Shown: one piece after another, positions 1-8,744 of the stretch
How the letters are laid out: every line of letters begins with the position of its first letter
Numbering within the stretch: the first letter of the stretch is position 1
NCBI RefSeq assembly: GCF_012979275.1
Contig: NZ_JABASZ010000036.1
Location: 62,001-126,000 of the forward strand
Direction of reading: 5' to 3'
DNA: 64,000 nt
From: Pseudopontixanthobacter vadosimaris
GTDB lineage: Bacteria > Pseudomonadota > Alphaproteobacteria > Sphingomonadales > Sphingomonadaceae
The notes under the pieces: model-generated
Databases searched by the model: none
Told to the model about the DNA's origin: nothing
What the model saw: the letters and a program-made list of their open reading frames with translations, nothing else
Made by a program: the position numbers and the translations under genes

Positions 1-106
1 CGGCTGTGTCGAACACGGTCGATCCGCCGCTGTCGGCGACTTTAGAGCACGCTCCCACCAGGGTCACGCCCATGGCGAGCAGAATATCCCGGCGATGCAG
101 GCTCAT
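1..106 (-). CDS. Probable molybdopterin-dependent oxidoreductase, N-terminal part only
   Basis: Only the first 35 codons are inside the window. They begin MSLHRRDILLAMG and continue through a hydrophobic stretch to a VGAC segment, which looks like a Tat-type or lipoprotein export signal (twin Arg at residues 5-6, lipobox-like Cys at residue 20). The ATG overlaps the stop of the upstream cytochrome b gene (ATGA), so the two are translationally coupled. In related sphingomonads a membrane cytochrome b of this type is paired with a sulfite-oxidase-fold molybdopterin enzyme. I infer that identity from the partner and the signal, not from any catalytic residue, because the catalytic domain lies outside the window. 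Confidence 0.55.
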   Translation of the reverse strand, partial: MSLHRRDILLAMGVTLVGACSKVADSGGSTVFDTA

Positions 107-810
107 TTGCGGTTCCCGAGGATCATGGATCGCATCTGTCCGATCGGCCCCGATACGAAGACCAGCGCGACATGCAGGACGAAAAAAACGAAGATTGCCC
201 ACGCTGTGATGAAATGAAGCGATCTGGCGGACTGCCGGCCGCCCATCAACTCGATCATCCAGCCAAGCGCAGGTTCCCATCCAGGACTGATCGCCATGCC
301 GGTAAAGATCATCAGCGGCAGCATGACGCCATAGACCAGCCCGTAAGACAGCTTCTGGAAGAAATTGTACTTGCCGTCGGCAGGATCGAATTCGAACCGG
401 AGGTGGTTCCGGACATCCTGCTTGATCGCATTCCGGTCCCACTCCCTGCCGCGGGTCGCTATATCACGGCAGAAATGACGATTGGCAAGCATGCTGATCC
501 AGATGAACAGCAGTCCCACCGCATAGGGCAAGGCTGCGGTCAGGTGCCAGTCCCTCGCCGCGGCAAGGCTGTAATAGTCCGGTATGGTGGCCCAGCCTGG
601 GAAGCGCATGACGGCGAACCAGGCATCTTCGGGCAGGAACCCGGCGTCGCCCCAGTAAAGCCACGGATGCGCGTTGGAGATGTTCAGTCCCGACATGAAG
701 AGGATGACGATGCAGGCGAAGTTCACCCAGTGCCAGATGCGCGTCGACGCTCGGTGTCGCGGCGGGAAGGGGGCAGTCACCGCAGCTTCTCTTTCCGGCT
801 GAGGGGTCAT
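103..810 (-). CDS. Cytochrome b561/b6-domain membrane protein
   Basis: A 235-residue integral membrane protein with about four or five hydrophobic helices. Histidines sit in helix contexts typical of di-heme cytochrome b561-family proteins: HWVNF near the first helix, RDWH mid-protein, and LHF and LHV in the last helix. Such proteins pass electrons between the quinone pool and a periplasmic redox partner. Its start overlaps the stop of the SDR gene (ATGA) and its stop overlaps the start of the exported oxidoreductase at the window edge. It is therefore probably the membrane anchor and electron conduit of that enzyme. The physiological substrate is unknown. Confidence 0.8.
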   Translation of the reverse strand: MTPQPEREAAVTAPFPPRHRASTRIWHWVNFACIVILFMSGLNISNAHPWLYWGDAGFLPEDAWFAVMRFPGWATIPDYYSLAAARDWHLTAALPYAVGLLFIWISMLANRHFCRDIATRGREWDRNAIKQDVRNHLRFEFDPADGKYNFFQKLSYGLVYGVMLPLMIFTGMAISPGWEPALGWMIELMGGRQSARSLHFITAWAIFVFFVLHVALVFVSGPIGQMRSMILGNRK

Positions 811-1580
811 GGACGCGCTTTCTCACGCGCCAGATAGATGACGTCGCGCGGTTGCGACAGAAGATGCTGTCCACTGTCGATGAAAAGGCTTTCGCCGCTC
901 TGCAAATTTCCTTCCGCCAGCCACAATGCGGCCTGCGCGACTTCTGCTGCTTTCGTCTTGCGCTGCAACAGGTTCAGGCGGTGCGAAACGTCGGTCTCCT
1001 TAGGATCCTGATCATAACTGGGCAGGATCGCACCGGGCGCAAGATCATAAATGCGATCGTCAGCATGAAGGGAACGGTCCAGTGCCTGCATGCCGGTTGC
1101 GGCAGCCAGAGCATGCTTGCTGGCCGTGTAGGAAAAGAAATCCGGGTTGGTATTCTCGAGTTTCTGATCGGTGATGTTGATCACCACGCGCCCGCTCCTG
1201 TTCTCTCTGTCCGACAGGAAGGCCTGTGCCATCGCGGCAGGCGACCGCGCGTTGACGGCCATCGCCCGGTTGAAAACCTCCTCATCCGGTGCATCAGCCT
1301 CGTCCGGCTGGAAAACCGACGCGCAATTCACCAGCACCTGCCAATCATCTATCCGCTCCAGCAGATCGGCCACCACACCCCGTGCTGCGGCAGTATTCAA
1401 AAGGTCGCAGCGGACGATCTCTGCCGATGAAAGGCTGTCGCACAAAGCCTGCGCCTCTTCGCGCGAGGTACTGTAATGGATGACGACATGCCATCCGGCA
1501 TCGCCGAATGTCCGCGCGATCGTGGCGCCGATCCGGCGCGCGCCGCCGGTGACGAAAACGGATTTGCGGGTCAACTGCAA
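807..1580 (-). CDS. SDR-family oxidoreductase (pteridine reductase/FolM-like)
   Basis: A short-chain dehydrogenase of about 257 residues. The N-terminal nucleotide-binding motif is TGGARRIG and the catalytic pair is YTASK, preceded by the expected strand and Asn/Ser region (INITD). The TGGARRIG motif followed by VVIHYSTS resembles pteridine reductase and FolM-type SDRs, but the substrate is not proven. No in-frame ATG fits: upstream of the Rossmann motif the frame offers TTG at 1580, right after rlmN (23 bases away) with a weak AGCAGGG Shine-Dalgarno, so I chose TTG. It overlaps the cytochrome b gene by ATGA. An upstream extension of this frame runs into rlmN and is a shadow. Confidence 0.75.
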   Translation of the reverse strand: MQLTRKSVFVTGGARRIGATIARTFGDAGWHVVIHYSTSREEAQALCDSLSSAEIVRCDLLNTAAARGVVADLLERIDDWQVLVNCASVFQPDEADAPDEEVFNRAMAVNARSPAAMAQAFLSDRENRSGRVVINITDQKLENTNPDFFSYTASKHALAAATGMQALDRSLHADDRIYDLAPGAILPSYDQDPKETDVSHRLNLLQRKTKAAEVAQAALWLAEGNLQSGESLFIDSGQHLLSQPRDVIYLAREKARP

Positions 1581-1603
1581 GACCCTGCTACTGGCATGGA
1601 CAT

Positions 1604-2848
1604 TCAGCCAATTTCCGCTGCCTCCCGGTCGCGCTGCGCACGCGTCTTCTTTTCGGCGGCAGTTTTCAGTTGACCGCAGGCGGCATCGATGTCCCGCCCG
1701 CGCGGCGTGCGGATCGGTGCACTGATCCCGGCACCGAACACGATGGCGGAAAAGCGCCTGATCCTGTCCGGAGTGGAACATTCGTAGGGTGCGCCGGGCC
1801 AGGGGTTGAAGGGAATAAGATTGACCTTGGCCGGAAGATCGTAGTCGCGGATAAGTCTCACCAGTTCCCGCGCGTCTTCGTCGCTGTCGTTCCTGTCCTT
1901 CAGCATCACATATTCAAACGTGATCCGGCGCGCGTTTGAAGCGCCGGGATAGGCCGCACAGGCGGCGAGCAGTTCCTCTATGCCATATTTGCGGTTGATC
2001 GGCACGATCTCGTCGCGAACATTCTTGGTCACGGCATGCAGGGACACTGCCAGATTGACGCCGATCTCTTCACCGCAGCGCGCCATCATCGGCACCACAC
2101 CGCTGGTCGACAGCGTGATGCGGCGCTTCGACAGCGCCAGACCGTCACCGTCCATCACGAGTTGCAACGCATCGCGCACATTGTCGAAATTGTAGAGCGG
2201 CTCACCCATTCCCATCATCACGATATTGGTAAGACGGCGGCCAGCGGAGTCGTAGCCTTCCTCCTCCTCGCCTTCGGACTTGGGCTTGTTCGTCATGGAC
2301 GCACCGTCCGGCCATTCGCCCAGCGCATCGCGGGCGAGCATGACCTGCCCGACGATTTCACCCGGAGTAAGGTTCCGGACCAGGCGCATGGTTCCCGTAT
2401 GGCAGAAGGTGCAGTTCAGGGTGCAACCGACCTGGCTCGACACGCACAAGGTGCCGCGATCGTCGTCGGGGATGAAGACCATCTCGAAATCATGGCCGTC
2501 CGGCGTCGACAGCAGCCATTTGCGGGTACCATCTTCGGAAAGCTGCGCTTCCATGACATCGGGCCGGCCGACCACGAAACGTTCCGCAAGCCAGGGCCGC
2601 AGAGATTTCGCCATATCCGTCATCGCATCGAACTGACGCACGCCGCGATGATACATCCAGTGATAGATCTGTTTGGAGCGTAGCCGCGCCTGCTTCGGCT
2701 CCATACCCGCAGCTTCGAAAAGATCTCTGATCCGTTCGCGCGGAAGGCCCGTCAGGTCGATACGTCCATCGGACCGCGGCGTGACGCCACGAGCAACAGG
2801 TACGGGATCGATCTGGCCGGGGATTGGCATCAAAGCTGTATGCGACAT
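1604..2848 (-). CDS. rlmN: Dual-specificity 23S rRNA/tRNA adenine-C2 methyltransferase RlmN
   Basis: A radical-SAM methyltransferase that methylates C2 of A2503 in 23S rRNA and A37 in some tRNAs. The cluster motif CTLNCTFC gives the 4Fe-4S ligands C142, C146 and C149. The family's conserved cysteine in LCVSSQVG and the methyl-carrier cysteine in the C-terminal AACGQL are both present, as is the GMGEPL SAM motif. Length is 414 residues from MSHTAL. A longer in-frame start exists at 2941, but the extra 31 residues have no family counterpart. An acidic insert (EGEEEEG, near residue 215) is longer than in E. coli. It heads a minus-strand run with the SDR and cytochrome b genes. Confidence 0.95.
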   Translation of the reverse strand: MSHTALMPIPGQIDPVPVARGVTPRSDGRIDLTGLPRERIRDLFEAAGMEPKQARLRSKQIYHWMYHRGVRQFDAMTDMAKSLRPWLAERFVVGRPDVMEAQLSEDGTRKWLLSTPDGHDFEMVFIPDDDRGTLCVSSQVGCTLNCTFCHTGTMRLVRNLTPGEIVGQVMLARDALGEWPDGASMTNKPKSEGEEEEGYDSAGRRLTNIVMMGMGEPLYNFDNVRDALQLVMDGDGLALSKRRITLSTSGVVPMMARCGEEIGVNLAVSLHAVTKNVRDEIVPINRKYGIEELLAACAAYPGASNARRITFEYVMLKDRNDSDEDARELVRLIRDYDLPAKVNLIPFNPWPGAPYECSTPDRIRRFSAIVFGAGISAPIRTPRGRDIDAACGQLKTAAEKKTRAQRDREAAEIG

Positions 2849-3088
2849 GACATGGATATAGAGTGCCGGGCACGAAAGCGCAAAGCTGGCGGAGAAAACT
2901 TCCGACTTTGATTCGGGAAGCATATCGCCTGAACCGTTCATAGTCGCGCAAGAATGTGTTGCACTTATGCATCATCCTTATCGTTGTGCTATGTTAATGA
3001 AACAAACCTTCCGTTGGGGCCGTTTCAATGGTCCACGACGCGGCGAACCTATCAGACCGCCGGGTCGAATGAACGGAGAAACCATCTG

Positions 3089-3754
3089 ATGAAGTACACA
3101 GTCGCAATTCTCGCCGCCACCTCGGCCGCCGCAATCGCTTCGCCTTCCATGGCACAGGACACGAACGCCGCTTTTACCGGACCGCGCGTAGAGGTCTTGG
3201 CCGGGTTCGACAGCTCGACCGCAGGCTCCAGCATCGATGACGATATCAATGTGGATAATGACCAGTCGATCGAAGGCGTCGCCTATGGTGCGGCCATCGG
3301 TTACGACGTTGCCTTTGGCGGCGCTCTCGTCGGTGTCGAAGCCGAATATACCGGCTCCACTGCAGACACTGATTTCGAGGACGGCGATTTCGAAGGCTTC
3401 GGGTTCGGCAATGTCGAGACCGGCCGTGATCTCTATGTCGGTGCTCGCATCGGCGTGCTGGCGCAGCCCGACCTGCTGGTCTATGCCAAGGGCGGTTACA
3501 CCAATGCCAAGTACAACCTGCGGGACACCAACGGCACGCGTCGGTTCGAACAGGACCTCGATGCCGACGGCTACCGGGTCGGTGCAGGTCTCGAATATGC
3601 TCTGAGCGGCAACAGCTTTACTAAAATCGAATATCGCTATTCCAATTACAGCGATGCCGAGATCGATTTCAGCAACGATGTGCCCGACAGCGACCGGTTC
3701 GACATCGATACCGACCGTCATCAGGTAATGGTGGGCTTCGGCTATCGTTTCTGA
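3089..3754 (+). CDS. Outer-membrane beta-barrel (porin-like) protein
   Basis: A 221-residue protein with a clear Sec signal peptide (MKYTVAILAATSAAAIASPSMA, cleavage after residue 22). Alternating amphipathic strands with glycine and aromatic residues follow, ending in GFGYRF, the terminal aromatic signal recognised by the BAM machinery. This matches the OmpA-like or Omp25-type eight-stranded barrel family common in alphaproteobacteria. The start at 3089 has a GGAG about ten bases upstream. Loops are very acidic (for example SSIDDDINVDNDQS and DTDFEDGDFE), as often seen in marine species. It stands alone between divergent rlmN and a convergent secreted-protein gene, and ends in a good hairpin terminator. 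The function beyond outer-membrane structure is not identifiable. Confidence 0.85.
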   Translation: MKYTVAILAATSAAAIASPSMAQDTNAAFTGPRVEVLAGFDSSTAGSSIDDDINVDNDQSIEGVAYGAAIGYDVAFGGALVGVEAEYTGSTADTDFEDGDFEGFGFGNVETGRDLYVGARIGVLAQPDLLVYAKGGYTNAKYNLRDTNGTRRFEQDLDADGYRVGAGLEYALSGNSFTKIEYRYSNYSDAEIDFSNDVPDSDRFDIDTDRHQVMVGFGYRF

Positions 3755-3785
3755 TTTCAACTGATTTACGACCACCGAGGGGAAC

Positions 3786-3815
3786 GGGTCGGAAGCGCAA
3801 GCTTCCGGCCCTTTT
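3786..3815 (+). terminator. Rho-independent terminator after the barrel gene
   Basis: An 11-base stem, GGGTCGGAAGC with GCTTCCGGCCC (one wobble), and a GCAA tetraloop are followed directly by TTTT. It lies between two convergent genes and probably ends the barrel transcript. Confidence 0.75.
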
Positions 3816-3824
3816 CCGTTCCGG

Positions 3825-4331
3825 CTATCGGTATTGCGCGCAGGCCACTGTCGCTGCATCCATCGCGGTCGCCGCGCCGGAAAGATCATACGTGTTCGAG
3901 AACCGCCGCCCGCGCACATCCCGGCTCCCGACGATCATCCGCCCTGCGACACGCATCGCGGCGATGATCGCCGCGTCCATCCTGGCGTCACGCGCCCAGG
4001 CATCCCCGCCGCCACTGGCGAGCCGAAAACGCTCTCCCCCGATACGGAGGGTAACGGGTGCGCCCGGTTCAATCTTGCGGGACAGCCTGACATGCAACTG
4101 GCCGCGTATGTTCCGCCGGGGCCAGGTGCCAATAGAGGCGAATGGGCGATACTGCCGTTCAAGCGTGGTGGGTTCTGCCACCGCGATGGCATAGCAGCGC
4201 GGCACCGAGGGATCGCGAAAAGCGCCCCAGTTCTGAAATATGCCGAGACTGTCGCGTGCGCCGGCCGTCTGGGGCAGGGCAGCCACGCACAGCGCTGCTG
4301 AGAACATCGCGAGAGCGTGCTTCACCGGCAA
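3825..4331 (-). CDS. Secreted protein of unknown function, IalB-like
   Basis: A 168-residue protein with a signal peptide (hydrophobic residues 8-24, cleavage near ...TAGA). The mature part starts LGIFQNWGAFRD and carries blocks such as RCYAIA, PFASIGTWP and LHVRLSR, recalling proteins annotated as invasion-associated locus B (IalB) domain. It contains two cysteines that could form a disulphide (C46 and one near the C-terminus). I see no catalytic motif. It is probably periplasmic. The assignment to IalB is from pattern recall only. The gene is downstream of, and in the same direction as, the lytic transglycosylase, but a terminator-like hairpin lies between them. Confidence 0.7.
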   Translation of the reverse strand: MPVKHALAMFSAALCVAALPQTAGARDSLGIFQNWGAFRDPSVPRCYAIAVAEPTTLERQYRPFASIGTWPRRNIRGQLHVRLSRKIEPGAPVTLRIGGERFRLASGGGDAWARDARMDAAIIAAMRVAGRMIVGSRDVRGRRFSNTYDLSGAATAMDAATVACAQYR

Positions 4332-4397
4332 ATCATTCCAGTCAAACCTCGATCGGCCATGGTGAAGGCTGGCGAATTACGGCCGGCCTGCCCCAAC

Positions 4398-4434
4398 AAA
4401 AAGGCCGCGCCGATCTCCGGAACCGATGCGGCCT
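4398..4434 (-). terminator. Rho-independent terminator of the lytic transglycosylase gene
   Basis: On the minus strand AGGCCGC pairs with GCGGCCT around an inner GC-rich loop and is followed by a run of five T. It sits 20 bases past the transglycosylase stop codon. Confidence 0.65.
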
Positions 4435-4455
4435 GCTGCTTTTTCAAAGGTCGGA

Positions 4456-6435
4456 TCAGCCGGGTGCCTTGCCGAGAAACTGGCTGACGCCGCGGGGGCG
4501 CCCATATTCCGCCTGCCCCGGGTTCATCGCTTCGTAGACCACCGCGTTTTCCAGCACGCGCTGGACATAATTCTTCGTTTCGAAGAACGGGATCTCCTCG
4601 ATCCAGCGCAACCAGTCGATATTGCCTTCCCGGGGGTCGCCGTTCTGCCGCAGCCATTTGTTCACGTTGCCCGGCCCGGCATTATATGCCGCGACCGCCA
4701 GCGGATAGCTGCCGCCGTAGTAATTCAGCATCCGGTCGAAATAGGCCGTACCCAGTTGCAGATTGTAGGTAGGGTTACCGATCAGGTCGCTGGACATGTA
4801 GTTCATGCCAAGCTTGCCCGCCTGCTCGCGGGCAGTACCCGGCATCAGCTGCATCAGCCCGCGCGCGCCGGCATGGCTCACCCGTGTTTCGTCGAATTCG
4901 CTTTCCTGCCGCGCAATGGCATGCACGAAAGTCCAGTTGGCGCCCCGCGGCGTCGAGAGTGTCGGGAAACCGATCCCGGTAAAACCCGAAAAATTCTTTT
5001 CCGGCGCGACGCGGCCGATCACGACCCCCAGTTCCGGAAGATTCAGCCCATTGGCGAGCTCACCGGCCAGCGCAAGCTCACCCGGCGTCTCGGCGGAATC
5101 GGCGAGGGCCGTATAGAAGTAGCGCGCGGTCTGCCAGTCGGACCCGCCCCGCGACAGGGAGCGGACAGCCTGCACCAGCGGACTGCTGATGAATTCCGCT
5201 CGTTCCTCCTGCGTCGGAACTGCCAGCGTCTGTCCGGCATAGGACGGAATCGACCGGCCGAGACGTTCCAGCGCCAGCAGCCCGTAATAATATTCCGGGT
5301 ACTCGGCAGCCATTTCAAAATACCGGTTCGCTTCGGCGGCGTTTCCGGCGCGCGCCGATGCATTGCCCGCCCAGTAGAACCCCTTAGACCGTGTCTGCGG
5401 AGTCTGTGCAGCCGCGCCATAGCGATAGAACAGAGGTGCTGCCGCATTCCCGTCGCCAAGCTGGTAAAGCGCATTGGTCCCCCCGAGCCACATCAGCGAC
5501 GTGTAATCGTCACGGAGGCGGTAGCTCATCGTCGAAACGTCGGCGCCGGGAGCGAAGATATCGTCCGCAGACGCGGCGATCCGAACGGCATCGCGCGCGG
5601 AGGCATTACGGGCATTCGCCAGCATTTCGGTGACGAAAGCCTCGGCGCTGACCGCCGGGCGGGAAAACCCGGGACGATTGGCAAGGAGCGACACTGCGGC
5701 ACTGCTCTGCCCGCTGTTGCGATATTGCCGCGCGATATTGTAGACATATCCGGGATCGCTCGAGGCGCTTGCCGGGATCGGCAGGCCCGCTTGCGCAGGA
5801 TCCTGCCCCTGCAGAAGAGCCAGGCGCGCCATCGCCACGTCGCGGTAGGCGGGTGAGACATTGACGATCTGGCGAGCGGCCGCTTCGTTCCTGCCCTGCC
5901 AAAGCAGCGCATCCATTCGCGCATTATGGTCCTCAGCCGAAAAGCGCGAACCGAACAGGCCGGTGATATAGGCTTCCGCAGGGCCGCTCATTTCGCCGCC
6001 GCGCCACGCCTTGCGGGCGTAATCGGCTGCCTCTGGCCGGTTCAGCGTCGCCAGCGCAAGCGCGTAACGGGCAAGGCCGCTGTTGGTCAGCGGCGGTTTC
6101 GCATCGAAATAGGCGACAAGTTTTTCCGGGCCGACCGCACCGCGATCGAGTGCGTCTTCGGCAAAGGTGCGAAGCTTCGTCTCCATCGGGAAGCCGGGGT
6201 TCGCCAGGATGAACCCGGCATAATCCTCGAATGCGAGGCTGTCCGTCTTGGAAAGATAACGCCAGCGATCGACGGCGGCATCTGCGCGCGTCGGCGCTTG
6301 TGCGATCATCTGCGCGCGGATCTGGTCGCCTGCCGGATCGGGCAAGGTGACCTGCTGGGCCATGGCGGAGGTTGCGGTGGAGGCCAGAGCGGTACTGGCC
6401 AGAATGCTTGCGAATGTAAGTGAAATACGGTCCAT
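4456..6435 (-). CDS. Soluble lytic murein transglycosylase (SLT domain)
   Basis: A 659-residue periplasmic enzyme that cleaves peptidoglycan glycan strands with formation of 1,6-anhydro-muramyl ends. The N-terminus is a signal peptide (MDRISLTFASILASTALASTATSAMAQ). The central 400 residues are helical, TPR-like repeats resembling the Slt70 ring. The C-terminal SLT domain has the catalytic glutamate E511 in ARQESEFD, the GARGLMQLMP motif and the AAYNAGPGNV motif. I chose the start at 6435 because the signal peptide begins there. An earlier in-frame ATG adds twelve charged residues. It is transcribed divergently from dapA. The enzyme probably works in cell-wall recycling, which fits with the AmpG-like permease at 44.3 kb. 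Confidence 0.92.
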   Translation of the reverse strand: MDRISLTFASILASTALASTATSAMAQQVTLPDPAGDQIRAQMIAQAPTRADAAVDRWRYLSKTDSLAFEDYAGFILANPGFPMETKLRTFAEDALDRGAVGPEKLVAYFDAKPPLTNSGLARYALALATLNRPEAADYARKAWRGGEMSGPAEAYITGLFGSRFSAEDHNARMDALLWQGRNEAAARQIVNVSPAYRDVAMARLALLQGQDPAQAGLPIPASASSDPGYVYNIARQYRNSGQSSAAVSLLANRPGFSRPAVSAEAFVTEMLANARNASARDAVRIAASADDIFAPGADVSTMSYRLRDDYTSLMWLGGTNALYQLGDGNAAAPLFYRYGAAAQTPQTRSKGFYWAGNASARAGNAAEANRYFEMAAEYPEYYYGLLALERLGRSIPSYAGQTLAVPTQEERAEFISSPLVQAVRSLSRGGSDWQTARYFYTALADSAETPGELALAGELANGLNLPELGVVIGRVAPEKNFSGFTGIGFPTLSTPRGANWTFVHAIARQESEFDETRVSHAGARGLMQLMPGTAREQAGKLGMNYMSSDLIGNPTYNLQLGTAYFDRMLNYYGGSYPLAVAAYNAGPGNVNKWLRQNGDPREGNIDWLRWIEEIPFFETKNYVQRVLENAVVYEAMNPGQAEYGRPRGVSQFLGKAPG

Positions 6436-6544
6436 GCTGGACACAATGCCGCATCGCTCATTATCAGGCAATGAATAGAACCCGTTACGCGCGTTGTCGC
6501 AAGGCCACTCGTTTACCGTATCGGATCAAATGCATGAGGCCCAG

Positions 6545-7426
6545 ATGTTTTCCGGATCGATCCCCGCCCTGATTACACCCTTTCGCGACGGCAAGGTGGA
6601 CGAAAGCGCATTCCGCCGTCTCGTCGATTGGCAGATCGAGAACGGATCCACCGCTCTGGTGCCTTGCGGAACCACCGGCGAGGCATCGACCATCTCGAAT
6701 GCAGAGCATCACCGGGTGGTGGAAATCTGCGTCGAACAGGCTGCGGGGCGCGTTCCCGTGATCGCCGGTTGTGGCAGCAACGATACGCAGAATGCCTTGC
6801 TCCACATGCGCTTTTCGCAGAAGGCGGGAGCGGCGGCGGCACTTTGCGTGGCGCCTTACTACAATCGCCCCAGCCAACGTGGGCTGATCGCCCATTTCAG
6901 CCATCTCGCCAGCAATTGCGACTTGCCTATCGTTCTGTATAACGTGCCTGCCCGCACGGTTACGGATATAGCGCCGGAAACCGTCTGCGAACTCGCGCAG
7001 AGATTTCCCGACCGCATCGTGGCCATCAAGGATGCGAGCGAGGATCTTTCCCGCGTCGCGGATCACCGCATGGGTATCGGCCATTCCTTCTGCCAATTGT
7101 CCGGAAATGACGAGCTGGCGCTGCCGTTCAATGCCGCGGGCGGGGCGGGGTGCATTTCCGTTACCGCCAATGTCGCACCGAAGCTGTGTGCCGAATTCCA
7201 GAGAGCCTGCGCCGATAACGATCTGGTGCGGGCGCGTGAGTTGAACGACCGGCTATATCCTTTGCATTATGCCATGTTCGAAGATGCCAGCCCCGCACCT
7301 GTAAAATACGCGCTTTCCCGCGTGCACGACTGGCTCACCGATGAAGTGCGGCTGCCCTTGTGCGCCGCCAGCGACGAGGCTCGCGCAGCGGTGGACGCAG
7401 CACTGGAACATGCCGGAATCGGGTAG
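6545..7426 (+). CDS. dapA: 4-hydroxy-tetrahydrodipicolinate synthase
   Basis: Condenses pyruvate with aspartate semialdehyde in the lysine and diaminopimelate pathway. The 293-residue protein has the class I aldolase signature: GTTGE at 42-46, catalytic Tyr132 in LYNVPAR and the Schiff-base Lys162 in AIKDAS. The start at 6545 is supported by GAGG five bases upstream. An ATG at 6530 is possible but lacks a site. It is divergent from the lytic transglycosylase and followed by smpB after about 100 bases. That gap contains only a modest hairpin. Confidence 0.96.
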   Translation: MFSGSIPALITPFRDGKVDESAFRRLVDWQIENGSTALVPCGTTGEASTISNAEHHRVVEICVEQAAGRVPVIAGCGSNDTQNALLHMRFSQKAGAAAALCVAPYYNRPSQRGLIAHFSHLASNCDLPIVLYNVPARTVTDIAPETVCELAQRFPDRIVAIKDASEDLSRVADHRMGIGHSFCQLSGNDELALPFNAAGGAGCISVTANVAPKLCAEFQRACADNDLVRARELNDRLYPLHYAMFEDASPAPVKYALSRVHDWLTDEVRLPLCAASDEARAAVDAALEHAGIG

Positions 7427-7450
7427 GACCAAGCGTTTCTGCACGGCACC

Positions 7451-7472
7451 TGCTGCGGGCCGAGCCGCAGCA
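7451..7472 (+). terminator. Weak hairpin after dapA
   Basis: TGCTGCGG pairs perfectly with CCGCAGCA around a GCCGAG loop, 25 bases beyond dapA. There is no T-run, so it may be an attenuating or stabilising stem rather than a true terminator. Confidence 0.35.
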
Positions 7473-7524
7473 AGACCTGCCAGTCACCTTTCCCTTTCCG
7501 CCAACCGGTCCTACATCACACACC

Positions 7525-8007
7525 ATGGCACGTCCCAAACCCGAAACTTTCGACAAGCAGAAGACCGTGGCGGAGAACCGCCGCGCACGTTTCGATTACG
7601 CGATCGATGACAAGGTCGAAGCAGGGCTTGCACTGCAGGGGACCGAGGTGAAGGCCTTACGCGCCGGACAGGCGACCATCGCCGAAAGCTACGCCGAAGT
7701 CCGCGACGGACAGGTCTGGCTGATCAACGCCAACATCCCTGAATACAGCCACGGGAACCGCCTCAACCATGAACCGAAACGACCGCGCAAGCTGCTTCTG
7801 CACGAGCGCGAGATCGCCCGTCTGACCGGCGCGGTCGAACGGAAGGGCATGACGCTGGTGCCGATGAGCATCTATTTCAACAAGTCGGGCCGCGCCAAGG
7901 TCGAACTGGCGCTGGCGAAAGGCCGCCAGGCGCAGGACAAGCGTGCTTATATCAAGGACAGGGACTGGCAGCGGGACAAGGCGCGCGTGATGCGCGAGCA
8001 TAATTAG
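7525..8007 (+). CDS. smpB: SsrA-binding protein SmpB
   Basis: Binds tmRNA and delivers it to stalled ribosomes for trans-translation. The 160-residue protein has the family features: a [11 protein letters not shown] beta-barrel start, the GTEVKALR motif, the EYSHGN and [12 protein letters not shown] region, and the basic C-terminal tail [18 protein letters not shown] that mimics the tRNA anticodon arm. The start MARPKPETF is the usual one. In-frame sequence further upstream overlaps the dapA end and is not conserved in character. It may share a transcript with dapA. The tmRNA itself is not in the window. Confidence 0.96.
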   Translation: MARPKPETFDKQKTVAENRRARFDYAIDDKVEAGLALQGTEVKALRAGQATIAESYAEVRDGQVWLINANIPEYSHGNRLNHEPKRPRKLLLHEREIARLTGAVERKGMTLVPMSIYFNKSGRAKVELALAKGRQAQDKRAYIKDRDWQRDKARVMREHN

Positions 8008-8148
8008 AGCAGCTGTCGTTCACGGGCTGGCCATGCCATTTTCGTTAGGGCGGGCGCTTGTAAGCAACGCCTGAACGCTGGCGGCGATCATGCACCGCAC
8101 CGCAGGGTTGCGCTCTTGAAAACGGACGCGCAAGGGAAGCGCGAAACA

Positions 8149-8736
8149 ATGAACCGCAAGCCTACGAAAACCTTTCTGGCAGACTGGATCGTGCGGCATA
8201 TGCCGACGCGCGAGCAGATGGCCGACAATCGTTATCTTGCGCCCATTGCCCATCGCTTTCTCAGCCCGGAACTCTGGCGTTTTACCCGGCGCAGCGTGCC
8301 GCGCGGTGTCGCACTGGGCCTGTTCGCGGCCTTTATCGTGCCGGTCGGACAAATTTTTCTCGCCGCCTTCCTCGCCCTGCCGGCCAGGGCCAATGTTCCT
8401 GTGTCGGCGCTGGTGACCTTCATCACCAACCCATTTACTCTCGCCTTCTGGCTCGTGGTCGCGAACCGACTTGGCGAATTCATGTTGAAAGTCGATCCCG
8501 ACACGGTTCGGGTCGCACAGGACCAGTTCGCCAGCGGCAGGTGGCAGAAATTCGGATGGTTTCTGGAAACGGCCGGTGTCACGGCCGTAGGCTTTGTCGT
8601 CATGTCGATCGTGTCTGCTGCCATCGGTTATCTGGTCGCAAGCTTCGTCTGGCGCATCATCGTCATTCGGCGGCGGGACAAACGCTTGCGCCTGCATCGG
8701 AAAGAAACGCCTGCACCGGCGCAAACCGGCGAGTGA
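8149..8736 (+). CDS. DUF2062 membrane protein
   Basis: A 195-residue protein with two or three hydrophobic helices (LGLFAAFIVPVGQIFLAAFLAL near 62-83, a second in VSALVTFITNPFTLAFWLVVANRL, and one near 155-185). The NPFT motif within the second helix is typical of DUF2062. Its biochemical role is unknown. The start was placed at the ATG at 8149, preceded by an AAGGGAAG Shine-Dalgarno, rather than the upstream TTG. It ends eight bases before the cckA start, so the two are very probably co-transcribed. Confidence 0.8.
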   Translation: MNRKPTKTFLADWIVRHMPTREQMADNRYLAPIAHRFLSPELWRFTRRSVPRGVALGLFAAFIVPVGQIFLAAFLALPARANVPVSALVTFITNPFTLAFWLVVANRLGEFMLKVDPDTVRVAQDQFASGRWQKFGWFLETAGVTAVGFVVMSIVSAAIGYLVASFVWRIIVIRRRDKRLRLHRKETPAPAQTGE

Positions 8737-8744
8737 AAGAAAAG

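Noticed and set aside
2849-2941. Longer rlmN start at 2941
   Set aside because: The additional residues have no counterpart in the family and the later ATG gives a normal N-terminus.
4426-5856. Long plus-strand ORF over the lytic transglycosylase
   Set aside because: The transglycosylase on the other strand has signal peptide and catalytic motifs; this frame has none.
6436-6544. Riboswitch upstream of dapA (lysine type)
   Set aside because: The gap to the divergent transglycosylase gene is about 110 bases, too short for a lysine riboswitch, and no fold was seen.
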